Assembly (NCBI RefSeq): GCF_028640845.1
Contig: NC_080541.1
Coordinates: 153,949,502 to 154,013,501, forward strand
DNA length: 64,000 bases
Direction: 5' to 3'
DNA from: Ahaetulla prasina
Taxonomy: Eukaryota; Chordata; Lepidosauria; Squamata; Colubridae
The position numbers were made by a program, and so were the translations under genes. This document shows, piece after piece, positions 33,413 through 46,780 of this stretch. The stretch's first letter is position 1. Each line of letters starts with the position of its first letter. The notes under the pieces were generated by a model. It was not told where the DNA came from. It did no database searches and saw only the letters and a program-made list of their open reading frames with translations.

Positions 33413-35727
33413 CATTCAAGCAAAATTAAAGAATTAATATGGGAATGGATCACAATGATACAAAGGAAGGAAAGAATGCTGTAAAAAATGGGATTTTATC
33501 TGTTTTCAATAGTAGCTCCAAAATATTTCACACAAAGCGTGAGAATTAAAATAGCCTGTATGACAATGTGGCGATTAAAGCTATGAACAATTTCTAAGAC
33601 ATTGTGATAGTCTGATCATTTCATCTCAAAAAGTATATCATAGAGTGGAAAATTAAAGGTACGGAATATCTTTTCCTTGACCTTTGGAGGGGTTTCATTT
33701 TGGAATGAATAGCTGCTAGCACTATTGTTCATTTGTACTGTGTAATTGTTTAGGTTTTTCTTCCTTTTTTGTTGGAAAAAAAAACCAGTGTGATTGGAAA
33801 AGTAGGGGCTGACATCATTTTGTGACTGAGGCAAGTTGATTGTGCTATGAAAGCTTTGTCTGGAAGGATTCTTTACAGCAAGAACTGTGAAATCAGTTCA
33901 GACGTAGGCCTTACCATGGGGGAAGGGCAGGCCAGGGAGTACAATAAATGTCAAACTATTGGGAGTATAATAAGATAAAATATATAATAAGTAGAGAAAC
34001 ATGTGATTCTCAAAATGTCATAAGTTGATCATGCATCTACCAAAACGATTGATGTTAAGATCAGAACAAATGGATATAAATGTATGTAGGATATAATCAA
34101 ATGAACTCAAAAAAACAATAAACAGCGAATAAAACTTTAATTCTGAAAAATAAAGCTTGGTTGGCAAAGAGCTAGGGAGCTTGCAAATGGTGCAAACCTT
34201 AAAAGCAAAATAAATAAATAAATAAATAAAATAAATCAGTTTTTAAAAAAAAAAAAAGTAGGCAGAAAATGTGCCAGAGAGATGTAACTCATGAAATTTC
34301 AAAAATTTCATATCTGTAGTTCCACAACTCAGGTTAAAAACATTTTCTGAGATTTCAGCAATTTCCCCACTATTTAAGTTAATAGTTCCTTGGGGATCAT
34401 AGTCAGATGTTATGGCCCAGATTCTGAGAGAGACAGTGACAAAATGCTTAAAATTATGAAGTAGTTTCATGGAATGTGGATATCAGTTACCTCGATTTTA
34501 ATTTTTTATATTTCATGTCCCACTAACTATTCCTTTGACTTTTCTACTCTAAATATAAGATGCATTTTGCTTTTCTGTACACTTGCATACATCAGTTGAT
34601 GATAGTGTCATCTGTTGAAGCTTTTATCCCATAACAAATAAATAACTCACAAGATTCTTGGCTCCTTTTCTGAAATAATGTATGCTGGATTATTATTTTT
34701 TTTAGTACAGCAAGAAACTCCACAGAATATTAAAAATAATCATTTTCCTGGATAGCTAGAACTTCTGAACTTAATAATTCTTTTTTAGATTTTGTTCTTT
34801 GTGTTATTTTAAATCATAGCAAAAGAATAAAATAAAACAATAGTCAAAGAGTTTTAGCAAAAGACAAAGAGTCAGGTTTAAATTTTACTTCATCTACATT
34901 TCTGTGAGGTCTATTTTCTATATGGGATGAATTTATATTCAAAACAACATTTTTTTTAAATTCTAAAATACAAATTCTATAGCTGTTTCAACTGCTTCTT
35001 AGTATAAATGTTTAAGAAGAATAATTTAACCGTATTAATAGATATGTTTAAATAGTAGTTTATAATAGCTTTATGATAAAAATATCAAATATTAAGGCGT
35101 GTCACTTCAGTCTTTCACAATGTTAACATGTAAATGCATAATGCCAGAATAAGGCTGCTATTCTTTGCATAGCAATATACTTCTAACACATATCTTGCAT
35201 GTTTGTACACTGAGAAAAGAGAATGGCAGTATAATAAATTTACGCCAAGGCATCTTCAACTACCTCTTTACATTCCTAATTACTCATCCCAACTGCTTAA
35301 ACTTATTCTAATGTTCACACTGTAGTAAATGTGGGCAGTTTTGAAACTTTCTCCGTTATCTGACATTGGAATTCCTTGAGGGATACCTTCCTGATTAAGT
35401 ATCACATCTATTAAGCTGACTTGTGCTGAATGGACAATTAGTATATTCTCTGACAATGAAGTGCAGGTTATGTATTTAATCACAAAAAGCAATTAAAGTA
35501 TGTGCACACAATACAATATAAAAGACAGCTTACAAACAGCAACTGTAGTCAGAGACGAAATTATCAACATAGCAGAGGCAAAAGTGAAAATTTCCCTTCT
35601 TTAGAGCTTGAATTCTGATTGCCTGACACTCTCCTATTATTTGCATTTCTGTAAAATATGCAAATAATAGTTGTATAGAAAGGATAGGCAGCCACCTACC
35701 AAATGGATTTAGGATTTTTCAGCAATA
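33413..35727. other. Unassigned AT-rich DNA
   Basis: Contains (AAAT)n at 34209-34231 and a poly-A run at 34245-34257. No gene or named repeat. Confidence 0.42.
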
Positions 35728-36076
35728 TACAGGTATATATATCCTCAATGTATGATAACAATTGGGCCCAAAATTTATGTTGCTATGTGAGAAAATTGTT
35801 AAGTGAGTTTTGCCCCATTTTATGACTTTTCTTGCCATGTTTATTAAGTAAATAACTGCAGTTGTTAAATTAGTAACACAGATTGTTAAGTGAATCTGGT
35901 TTCCCCATTCATTTTGCTTTTGAGTCAATTGTCAAGCATCCAAAAATAAATCGCGTGACTATGGAGATGCGGCAATGGTCATAAGTGTGAAAAATGGTCA
36001 TAAGTCATTTGTTTCAGTGCAGTTGCAACTTCAAATGGTCATTAAGTGAACTGTTGTAAGTCAAGGCCTTTTTATA
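35728..36076 (-). mobile_element. Mariner-like MITE, 'TACAGGTAGTCC' family
   Basis: The interior alternates phrases such as GTTAAGTGAATC, AAATGGTCATAAG, and AAGTGAACTGTTGTAAGTCAAGG, a non-coding squamate DNA element with inverted ends TACAGGTAGTCCTCGACTTA. The left end TACAGGTATATATATCC and the right end GTAAGTCAAGGCCTTTTTATA are eroded. The family's TA target suggests Tc1/mariner (from recall). Confidence 0.7.
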
Positions 36077-38405
36077 GCTGATCTAAGGCAAATCAAACTG
36101 AAGAGAGATCATAAAAACATGTGTAACTGAAGTTGAGATTATGTTAGAATTACTCAAATGCTACATACAGTATAAATGAACTCAATATTTGAGAAACTCT
36201 AGTGTAATTCAGTAATAGTACCTGGCTGTCTTTTAGTCAGCTATTTACCAGACCATGAATATTTTGGATAACTGAACTGCCAGTTTTCATGGAATATGAA
36301 ATAAAATTGGAATAAAATGCATCATGAAATTCCTAAAAGAGTTTACTTTAGAACTGTAAACTACAACTGGTTTTTACTTCCTAGGTTTCAGTAAGAAGGA
36401 TATAGCTCAGAAAATAGCAATGATATTGTAACGACACAATGAATACAGAAACACAATAATCATTATGCCTGCTACACCAATGAAAAGTTAAAAATACTTT
36501 GCAGTTTAATTGGTTTAATTATTAAAAGAACCAGTGAGAGTAACTATTATGTAGCGTAACATTTGAAAGAGATATTGTTTTGCTGTTTTGCAGATTGTTT
36601 GAATTATCTGTCCCATTCTTAATTGAGGAGATTACTCAGCAAAACCCAATGTTCATTCAACAAAATTTATGAAATATGTTGTGGATTACCAATATCATCA
36701 GTTAAACCTGTTTCAAATTTATTGCTTTCATTCAAGTTAAATTATAAAAGAATCCATTTGTACTACCACATGTATGTACATGAATTCAGCTTTCATCATT
36801 TCCAACAAGTTTAATCCAGTAATTTATGGTTTTGACGCAGTTTTGGGGGGAATCTGTTCAAGAAACACAGACAGCTTGATAGAAGAGTTAGACTGGATTA
36901 ATGTGCTATGTGCCAAGTTTCAAAGCAGCCCATTAAAAACTGTTTGTAGAAAGAAAGAAAAAAATGGGTAGGATTTTTAACAATCTGTATTTTCTTACGT
37001 TTCTAATTATTTTAGTCACTTTAGCAAAATGAACAACGTTATGATAGAAAATGAACTTTATTATTAGGAAAATGTTAGAAAAGCAAAGAAACAGGACTGT
37101 CTTTCCTTTATGCTCAGCAGGAAATAAGGCTGTTCAAATTGCAATGTTCTGATATCTGAAGAGTCAAGTCTGATAGCTGTGTGCTAACTTATTTTATAAA
37201 ATTATCTTCCTTTTAAAACTTTTCAATATATATCCATTAAGAAAACCCTTATATACCTCAGCAGACAAAGAAAAATGAAATATAAAACACTTACGTTTCT
37301 CCTCAGAGGTGGAGAATACCAATTTAAGTTCAAGGGAAATGAGGTCAAGATGACTGAAATTTTCAAAACAAAACAAAACAAAACAGGATGCCAGGATTTC
37401 TGTCATCTGATGCTTTCTGCATACACATGAAAATCCAAAAAATTGTCTCTTTTTCTATTCTGTTCCTAAATAGTTTTCTTTAAAAAAAAATCTAATCACA
37501 CAACTTTAAAACACTACACTATCACTCTTTCATCCTACCTCTAGACACCAGGAGGAATGAAACATTCATTCATAGTTGGCAACATCTGTGGAATACATTA
37601 GAAAACATGCTTTAATAGATCAAAACATGATGGAAGTTATGAAAGACATGGTAACTCTGATCATCTTGGCTAAATTTCGTGCACTTCATCTCAGTTTATT
37701 GACTGTATTTATAATTTCTAAAAAGAGCCAGAGCCAAAGACACAATATAAGCTAATAAAACACTATTCTAGCAAAGGAAAATTACTAGTAAAGGTATTAC
37801 TAGAATTAGTGAATCCTTGTAAAAGAAAAGGCAACAAGCAAATAAAGTCTCCTTCAAGTCCAGTCTGAGCCTGGATGACTGAGTCCTGCAGCACACTGCA
37901 ATTTTCTTGGAAACATTTTGAAGTTATAACCTATTGCTTTCTTTCAAGTTGTGTTTTGGTTCCTTCATATACCTCTTTGTTTCTCCTGGCAGTCTCCTAT
38001 ATCCAAGTATAACAATACCCAGTGTAAAGGAAATAGGTAACAGCCTTGAAGGACAGAAGGAAACACTACTTCCAAAGTGATAGTCAAACAAATAGAGCTT
38101 GAGGAGCCCATTCCAAGAAACTAATTTGAGTATATGTCTCAGACAGGCCTTTCCCTAGTTCAAATGAAAATAAAGTCAGGAAGACAGAAACACATTTAGG
38201 CCTGCAAGTTGCTGTTATTATAGCTGTTATAATAAAAGTAGTCCTGACTTAGTTGGCATTGGTTTCTTAGTCTGGTGTTCTTTAAGGACTCACACCAGAT
38301 TGAAGTTTAGCTTCCAATCCCATGGTGCCCATGAGAAATACACCAGTTGAAGAGATGGTCCTCTTCCATAGACACTTCTTAGCACTCACCACTGTACTAA
38401 GCAAC
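36077..38405. other. Unassigned DNA
   Basis: No gene or repeat recognised. Confidence 0.42.
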
Positions 38406-39075
38406 TACAGATAGTCCTCAACTAACAACTGTTAAATCAGAAACCATTTGAAGTAGCAAAAGGGTTGGGGGGGGGGAGAAATTGAACTTATGAACTGTAC
38501 CCAAAGTTATAGGGTGTTGCAATTTCCCCCAGACATGTGATCAAATTTTGGACCATTGGCAGCTCACCCACACTTACAACTGGTGGAGTGCTTCAACTCT
38601 CCCCCCCCCCACTTATCGAGGGAAGGATAATCAGTAGTGCAGCAAGAAAACAGTGAAAGGGAGCTGGAGCAGCAGAGCAAAGAGCAGCAGGAGTGGCCTC
38701 AGGATGCAGAGTGGTGAAGACAACTATGGGACCGGTATGGGAGGCATTGTGGAAGTCATTCCCAGAGCTGTATGGTTTTGGGGCTGCTTGCCATCTCACA
38801 AGGGAGGATGTAGTGCAGCCAAGTGACAGATCTAGGGGGGAGAGAGTTATATGGACTGAGACTATTGGGGGCAGTCTTTTACCTGAGGCTGGGAGGAACC
38901 AAACCTAAATAGCCTCGGATTGGAATGGGTAATCACTTAACGATTCACAATTCTCAGTTAACCACCACTACAAAGAGTGCTAGGATTGTAGTCATGTGAT
39001 ATCACACTTTACAATCATGCCAACTTGTGACAATCCTCGTTCCCAATTTTGATTATAATTCAAGGACTACCTGTA
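38406..39075. mobile_element. Mariner-like element, 670 bp, same end family
   Basis: Ends TACAGATAGTCCTCAACTAA and, in reverse complement at the right, TACAGGTAGTCCTTGAATTA. Internal AACAACTGTTAAATCAG and TCATGTGATATCAC match the family. The middle, about 38590-38920, is GC-richer and not part of the usual MITE, with ORFs of 68-71 codons on both strands without a motif: a longer variant or a nested insertion. Confidence 0.72.
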
Positions 39076-42000
39076 TGTCATCACAGCATTGGTAGGAAAA
39101 GAATACAAATGTTTTAGATCTCTGTTCTTCTAATAAGGCAAGAATTTATATCTGAAATATACTTTATTGCAGAATAATTTTTAAATGATTTTCTAGTACG
39201 ACATTAAACCAATCCTGGATTACAACACAAGGCAAACACTTTCATGTTTTACACAGTCATGAATCCTGATAATTTTTTCAAAGCAATATGAAGAGTTTGA
39301 CAATTCATCTAATTAAAAAAAAAAGTACTAATCATTTCATCTTTAATTTTTAATATGCATAGAGAGGAAATTCCCAAAACATATGTTGGTAAAGGTTTTC
39401 AGGAATGAGGGGACAATAATGCAAAGTGCTATGGACAGACTCCTCCAATTAATGTGGTAAGAATACTTCAAGTTACATTTTTTAAACTCTTCAGTAGTAA
39501 ATTAAAACTTTTCAAACAGTTCTGTGTTGTTCATTAAACACTCTTCCTCTATCCTCCTACAGGCAATGAGTAACCAAACCTTTGAAAAAGAATGTTTTTG
39601 TTTCCCAAGATGTTTGTTTCAAGCTGGAACTCCTCAACCTTTTTACCCGTAATTCTTATCAAAGTTATGTGACCTTGAAGACATATATTTCAGCCAAACA
39701 AGAGAGGAAATGTGAACAGTGTTGCTTCCAGAGATACTGAGTAGAATCATATTTGGCTAGTTATATCCAAGCATGTGATTCAAGACATACATAATTAGAA
39801 GTCTCCCAATTTTAATTACTGCAAGATTCCTAAATATCATTTGCACATAAAAACAAATGATCTGAAAGAAATACAATAGGACCTGTACAAGTAAGAAAAT
39901 CACAACAGTATTCCAGTTCTTGTAACCAGGCACTGGAGTTGGTTTTTAAGTTTCCATTATGGTAAAATGTTGCTCTGAGTATCTTCGGCATACAGAGGAG
40001 ATAATTTTCCTCCTCCATTTGCATACTATATTACATACTCTCTCTGTGTGTGTGTGTTTATATCTGCATTTATAACTTTCTGCCAAGATGATCTGTACCA
40101 CTATTTAATTCTAAAACAACACAGTAATGAATTTTAAAGCAAAGCTCTCACACCATGGGTTTTGCCAAACATGGTAACGATGAAGTATTTATCAAAGTTC
40201 CAACTTTCAACCCTTTGTTTTTTCAACCCTCGTGTATTTTATTTTTTCCTGTGTTCGTATTATCCTAATCGGGTCAGATTTGAAAGATGAAGAGCTTTGT
40301 GCTTGCCTTTGTGACACATTATCTCAAGAACATCTTGTCCCTGAGCAAGAGAAAGATCTAACTTGTTGAAGAAATAAAGCACTGTAGCCTAGAATCTAGA
40401 ACTGTGAGAGCCAGATATGTTGGAAGGATTTATGTGCTGAAACTATCAGTGATTAAATGTCTTCTCCACACATCCACACTCCCCATACTGCCAGGCCTGA
40501 CCATGAAGAGAGGACACTCATGTTTTTTCAATTAAAAAATGTCATCCCAAAGCACATTAAAATGGATCGGTTTATTTCTGACATTTATGCATCCACGGGC
40601 CTCAGTGAATGTATAAAAAGAATGATTTTTCTTAGGGCCAACTGAAAAGTCACAAAATTTAAAAAAAAATACTTTCGTAAGGTTTTTGGTCAAGTCTGAT
40701 ATTATAGAAAAATATAAAATTTGCATAATATTAAAAATAGTATTTGGGGACATGATCAAAAAGTGTCAGAATGAGCTCAAAAGTATCAACTTTTTACACA
40801 TTTTCTTTCTTTCTTTCAAAACTCACAAATTTGTAAGGCGAGGAAGGCTCTGTGATACCTGTGGCTCATATGGGAAAGTTGTACTGGCAGGGAAACTAAA
40901 TATTGGTGTGTTTTGTCCTCAGGTCAGATGTGTCTAAAATAGCTGTAAGGAAGTAGAACATGAGCCCAGAAGTATTTAAACCAGCTCTGAGACATGCTGG
41001 GATGCCCACTCAGATTTCCGAGCTATCTTGACTCAATGCAAAGGTCATGCTACAGTAGTTGAGCTTCTTGGAAGTTGAATCTTGGGTCATGGTTAGGAAC
41101 ATTATTTGGGAAGTGCTGATTAGAAATGAACACTATGGCATTTCTTCTTAATGAACCTTTTCCTGTCTCCATCTTCAGTTGTTGTTTTTTTGTAACGAAA
41201 GGAAATAGCTAAGTCGTTAACTCAACACCAGAAACGTTCCTGTTACAGCCAAGTTTCCTGCCACTAAATAATTACAGGTAAAATAATTCATAGTGGACAA
41301 TTAGCACTTTTTAACGTAATGTGAATTTGATTAAAATATAATATTGGAAGACTTCATCTCCCTTATATGTTAAAACGTACAGGCACTCAAAGCAATTGTG
41401 TGTCTCTCTGTTGTGTTTGGTAGCGAAGTAATAAAGTTTCACATATTAAAATTGTATGGGATACAAGGCAAAAAGTATATCAACTATGTCCATAAATACT
41501 TTTTAACATGTGAAATACATATGTCCCTAATCTTTAACTTTGCTAAAGTTAACTGTCTAATCTGTAAGAATTTCTACATACAATATAATGAGTCACATTT
41601 CTTCAAACCTTTTCCGTCCTGATGAAAAATACCGTGCTATATTCATGTACGTGAGAATACCATGGAATTCAACTACAATTAACTTGAATAAGTTTTGGTT
41701 CAGCTAGGTACAGCATGTAATTTATGACTGTACCTGGTGCTCAAATCCCAACTCTGTATAACTGTCATCAGTTCACTGTATCTTAGACTTGATTCCTATT
41801 TTCTTTAACAGGACTAGTAATCTTAATCTGACCATTATTTAAGGATGTTAATGATTATAAGGGACTTTGAAGTGTTGAACAAATATGAACGATAGTTTAT
41901 CTACCTAAATCTTATTATTCAGTCTGTGTTTGTTAGAGATTTTTAAAATGTTGGTCTAAAGGTTTTTTGTTTGTTTGTTTCTTTCAAATCACCGAGTATT

Positions 42001-42422
42001 GTTTCTGCTGTGTTTAACGTGAGCTTCAATCAAATGTCTAACCAGAAAAGGAGAGCAAAATTAGCTAGATTGTTTTCTAGTGTCAATATAAGAAAGGATT
42101 AAGAACTAATTCAGCTCATGGTACAGCATTTATTCCTTTTGCATTATCAGTAACAACATTTTAGAAAGATCCCTACAAGACCAAATTACATTTCTTTAAG
42201 AAGAAAGGAAACTCAGTCTAACCAACAGCAAACAAGCCTTGCTATTCCCTGGTAGTTTCCAGGTTCTGGCTGTGCTGTTTAGGCTTCTGAGTATAAAGAA
42301 AACCTGCATTCTAAACCACACATATAAAAGTTTCCATGATTCATTCAGATGGTTCTATTTCTATGGTTCTGGATTTGCCCATGATGACAAAACTTAGTTT
42401 AACATACCAGCTGGAATAATAC
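39076..42422. other. Unassigned DNA
   Basis: Long interval without a recognised repeat; a short (GT)n at 40047-40058. ORFs up to 83 codons lack motifs. Confidence 0.4.
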
Positions 42423-43439
42423 GTGCTCTCTTTTTCTTTTGGGGAAATGATTTCTGCAACTCTGGGAAGTCTCAGTGTAAACCAGCTTCAAATTCTGAAT
42501 TGTTTTATAGGTTGTGAATATACCAGAAAGTGTTCTAAGGCTTCTCCTACAAATATTACAGCAAGCCAACTTTTGAATAACGTGACCCTAAACTTGGCAT
42601 TATTGTCTATGCAGGAAGAAATGGGAAGAGGGAAATGGGAGTCCCATGTTTTGGTTGGTTTTCTTCCAGCTAATGCATCTAGCTCTAAACCCATACTTGT
42701 GTACAGCATCTGGAAAAAATAATTGTAACATCAAACCATACTTTCTATAGGAAAACCTCTGGAATACAGTTTGCTATATGGAAGCTTTGGGATCTGGAAA
42801 CCAAATGTCTACTAATGCTAATGTATTTCATCATTTTGACTCCAGCAACTGCATCACTTTCCTGAATAAATGGGAATATTCACGGTGGGGAAGCAACATT
42901 TTTAAACAGATGGCATCGATGCATCAGCTGGAAAGAAAGAATGACAGAAAAGACAGACAGAAAGGAAGATATTTAATAGATTCTGCCATTTGCCAGTCTG
43001 CTGGGAATTTCAAATCACTTTTTGGCATCCTTCATCACTCTAGCCTGCTGAGAAAAAATGTATGCTTTGAAAATCTGAATGTGGCTTTGAAGCAAAACCT
43101 GTCTGCAAACCTTCGACAAATCTTTCAGGACACAAACGTGCAAGTGTGGTTCCTAACATTAGCAAGGAGAGGCTTAATGACAAGAAAAAAAAGCATTTAT
43201 CATCCATACTCTATGCATGCCATTTACAAAATAAGGTCCAAATACAAGTGTATGGAAGTGAAATTGCAACCCAGCCAGCTGTTTTTATCAATCTGTCTCC
43301 TCATTCTGGAATCTCCATTTCAAATAGTTCAGTGCAGAGTCAGCTAGTGCCACCTGCCTTTGACTTCTCACTACCACTGAAGCCTAACTTGACCGAGTCA
43401 TGTATGGTCTCATTCAATGGGCTTCATTTCAATAGTTAA
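42423..43439 (+). other. Unrecognised ORF-rich stretch (longest non-repeat ORF)
   Basis: Three overlapping or adjacent plus-strand ORFs: 42423-42722 (99 codons), 42778-43347 (189 codons) and 43146-43439 (97 codons), in different frames. The 189-codon one starts MEALGSGNQMSTNANVFHHF and is the longest ORF here outside a transposon. No domain, signal peptide or repeat was recognised, and codon use is unremarkable AT-rich. It may be chance, a decayed exon or a lncRNA. Confidence 0.2.
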
Positions 43440-43699
43440 ATATGAAACCATATGTACTAATATAATTTGCAGCCATTTTTAACAGCTCTGAGTAAGAAAA
43501 TATGGAACACTGAACACTGGTCATTGATCAGGATAAACACAAACCAACATATTTGCAAACATACATATTGTGTTAATCAGACCGATTATATTTCAATTAA
43601 AAACCTAATCTTACTCATTTCTAAAGCCCCTATGACAAGGGTGAAATGCTATCTGTTCGCTCCGTTTTGGGTGAACTGGTATTGATAAGAACTAAAAAC

Positions 43700-43838
43700 T
43701 AACTGGTAGTTTAAAAAAAGCTACCGGTTTGGACAAACCAGTAGTTAACTACTGGTTGGGTTGAACTGGTAGTTTATAAAGCTACCAATTTGGTCGAACT
43801 GGTAGTTAAAAAAAGCTACCGGTTCCTACGAACTGGTA
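43700..43838. repeat. AACTGGTAG / CTACCGGTT modules with a 22-bp palindrome
   Basis: About three imperfect copies of a ~50-base module, each an inverted pair of ACTGGTAGTT and GCTACC. Positions 43736-43757 form a perfect 22-bp palindrome centred on GTTAAC. Confidence 0.85.
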
Positions 43839-43839
43839 T

Positions 43840-44362
43840 TGTCGTGTCCCACTCCTCCTCTGACGGCTGGGTCGGGGAAGTCCGTATCAAGCGTGGCTGC
43901 AAAGCCTCTGCAGCTTTGCCAAAGTTCTGTCAGAGTACTCAGGGCAGGCAGGAGACCAGGATGTGACTTCAGCAATCCAAATTAGACTTTGCCTGACCCA
44001 AAGAATGCCAGAAAGTATATCCTTTATATAGGCCATGGGGTGTGGCTCCATGACTCAGCACTTATCCAGGCCTGCCCCTCCCTTCCTTTTGCTGACATCG
44101 CCTCTCCATTCTCCGGCAGCGTGGATCTATCCATTGCATCGTTTCATCCCTAGCTGCCGGTAATCCCAGCTTATGGCTGGCTTCAGGCGCACATGCTATC
44201 GGAGGGAGGTTTGTTTGCTCGGTTTGTCCGGGCATGGTGCCAGGGCTGGGGGCTGGAGGCATGCCAGGACATTCTTCTGCACTATCAGTCTCTGGCTGAG
44301 ATAGCAGGAGATGAAAGGGGCCCGGCTGCGGCGGGGGGGGGGGGGGCGAGCGAGGCACAACA
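43840..44362 (+). mobile_element. Solo LTR (523 bp)
   Basis: TG...CA ends (TGTCGTGTCCC at left, GAGGCACAACA at right) with a perfect 5-bp target-site duplication GGTAT (43835-43839 and 44363-44367). CTTTATATAGG at 44022-44032 is a good TATA box. No polyadenylation AATAAA is evident. No internal retroelement genes remain. The LTR inserted into the hAT-like element around it, so it is the younger of the two. Strand is set by the TATA box. Confidence 0.83.
44022..44032 (+). promoter_or_regulatory. LTR TATA box
   Basis: CTTTATATAGG about 180 bases into the LTR, where a U3 core promoter would lie. Function is inferred. Confidence 0.5.
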
Positions 44363-44956
44363 GGTATTTCCAATGATCAGCTGTGCCGCAGGGCTGTGGA
44401 GCTGATCCTGCTTTCTAGTGAAGCTAAATCACGCGGCACAGCTGATCCCTCCCCCTCGCTGTTCTACTTACCTTCCCAAGCCTCCTTTTGGTGCGTACTG
44501 TGCATGCGCGTGCATACTGCATGCATTTGGTGCGCATTGCCTATGCTCATGCTTGGCATGCAGTGCGCAATGCATGAGCATGCACACTCATGGTGTATTC
44601 ATGATGTATTCATGTTGTACTCATGGTAGCAGACCGGTTCGGATTTCACCACTGCCCTGAAGGAACCAGTAAGATACCTGAACTGGATAGGAAGATGTCT
44701 CAAAGGAGCTTTGAGTTTTTTGGTTTGAAAAAGCACCTTTGGGACAACCATGACCTGGATGACTGAGAATCTCCATAGACATGGATAGGAAGATGTGAGT
44801 TTTCTGCATGAGAAACTGTTTATACTCTGTAGAAAAGTCATTTCATTGTAGCTTTGCTCTTCAGAGATTAGAGGGAACTGATTTAACAAACAACTCTTTG
44901 AATATAGAAAAATATTTATGAGTCTTTTTGTGGGTTGAGAACAATTATGTAGACTG

Positions 44957-45076
44957 CAGGGGTGTTAAACTGGCGGCATGAAGGCCAGATGCATCACACG
45001 CAGGCTATGCCCACTCCAGCTCTGCAAAGGCAAAAAACTGATACATCACATGACGTGATTGAGTTTGACCCCCGTG
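44957..45076 (+). mobile_element. hAT MITE, 'GTCAAACTCG' type
   Basis: Ends CAGGGGTGTTAAACTGG and GAGTTTGACCCCCG, interior GGCCAGATGCATCAC and ATCACATGACGTGATTG; same family as 10490. No convincing 8-bp duplication. Confidence 0.72.
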
Positions 45077-45111
45077 ATATAGAGGCTTGCTGTTGCTTCA
45101 TTCTAATAAAG

Positions 45112-45228
45112 CAGAGGTGGGGAACTGGGGCCCTTTTATGACTTGTGGACTTCAACTCCCAGAATACCTGAGCCAGCATGGGAATTGAAGTCCACAAATC
45201 ATAAAAGGGCCATAGTTCGCTCTCCCTG
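45112..45228. mobile_element. Palindromic hAT MITE
   Basis: The left half (TTTTATGACTTGTGGACTTC) is mirrored by the right half (GAAGTCCACAAATCATAAAA), giving a long hairpin. Flanks TAATAAAG (45104-45111) and TCACAAAG (45229-45236) match at 6 of 8. Related to 51954, 54474 and 59725. Confidence 0.82.
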
Positions 45229-45236
45229 TCACAAAG

Positions 45237-46780
45237 GAAAACTGAGGAAAAAAGCAACCCAATTTTAATTTGCTATGATTCCCATTACTGACCTCTTCTC
45301 TATCCAATCAATATGAATTCTCAATAGATGTCACTGATTTCAGAAAATTCCAGACGTTTACAAAAAAGATGACTTCTGGAAACTAAATAACAAACAAGTT
45401 AGTCTGCACTGATAGCTAGTATGATACACTGAGACTTCTGTACATTAAATAATTCTTTATGACTAATCAGGGAACAGGATCCCTTCTCAAGTTCATTAAA
45501 AGGTTCCTTTTAGGAAAAGAAGCATTAAACGTTACTTCTTGCATTATACAAAATTAACATTACCCAAGGTTGAAAACCACCATGATGTCTTGCCTTACTT
45601 CTCTAATTTATCTTAATTTAATATACGTAGTTAAAAAATACCACCTAGAAATGTTGAAATTGTGTTTAAAAAAAACAAAAACTAGTTCACTTTGTAGCAC
45701 CACAATTTTAGACTACCATAAAATTTTAGAGCAAAAAGAATAAAGAAACAACAATCCAAAATACTCACGTATATTCTTTGTATTCGCCTGGACTAAGAAA
45801 AATAGAAGTCTTATTTTATAGGAGAAAGATTTGACACCACTTATCATTTCTGAAGTGCACGGTAACATTGGTTAAGAAAACAAAGTACTCTATGCTACAA
45901 TGCTAATATTATTTGCAGTTTAACACTGGAAACTGCTTCATAACAATGTACTATTCATGCAGATCCCTTCCAGTTTGTTGTAAGTTTGCAATAAATAAAA
46001 ACACTTGCAATATTTCTACTCCACTGCCATCTGCAAGCATCGAGATTTTAATAGCTGGGACAATTTTGAACCCAAACATCATTTCCTTTCCAGCTGTATG
46101 TATTCATCATCAATGTGCCTCAGAAGTAGCTGAGTGTCAGAGGAAAATGTTAACATTCCACCAGTGTATTGGGGAAGATATTGACAGGAGTGTTCCCGAA
46201 ATAGATTATATCAAAAACATCAAATATATTACTTTTACCTCAGTGGTAAGCTTTTGTAAATTGAACTCAAATATGTAATCGTTGAACTCTTGGCTCTGAT
46301 GATAAAAGGAACAAAGAACGATGGCACAGATTTATAGATGAAGCTGTTCTAACCATCCCTTCTCTAAGCTATAGAGTATCTTAAGAAATATTGGAAGGAA
46401 CTTCTTGTTTGATGCAGGCTGCCGACTTTGAACTCTGCGATGGAAAAGAGAGATTCCACCAGGAATGCAGAGAGCAGTTCGTGGCATCCCAGATGAAAAT
46501 TCTAATCACAACAAGAAGGTAAGGCATCTTGATATGGAAGCCTAGTTTGGGAAGAGAGACGGGCAAATAGATAGAGCTGACAAAACCTATGACAACCAGT
46601 GCAGGTTGTTTGATATTAAATGCCACAAACAAATGGTAAAGGCAGTAACCCCACTTACCCAATCATTAAAAAAAAAAACACCCCAAAACCAAACTCTCAA
46701 AAATAGCCAGTTGCCTTAGTAGCCACACAGGATTCCTATTTTCAAAGATTTCCTTAATACAACTGCATTAGCCAGTTTTT
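45237..46780. other. Unassigned DNA
   Basis: No recognised repeat. A 121-codon ORF at 45913-46278 shows no recognisable domain. Confidence 0.4.

Larger units (their letters stand above)
43639..44656 (+). mobile_element. hAT-like element split by an LTR
   Basis: Left end CAAGGGTGAAATGC and right end CGGATTTCACCACTG resemble the ends of the GGTGAAATCC-type MITEs. Between the left end and the LTR lie repeated AACTGGTAGTT/GCTACCGGTT modules; after the LTR lies a GCATGC-rich stretch. The flanks CCCTATGA and CCCTGAAG match poorly, so the outer boundary is less certain than for its relatives. Confidence 0.55.
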
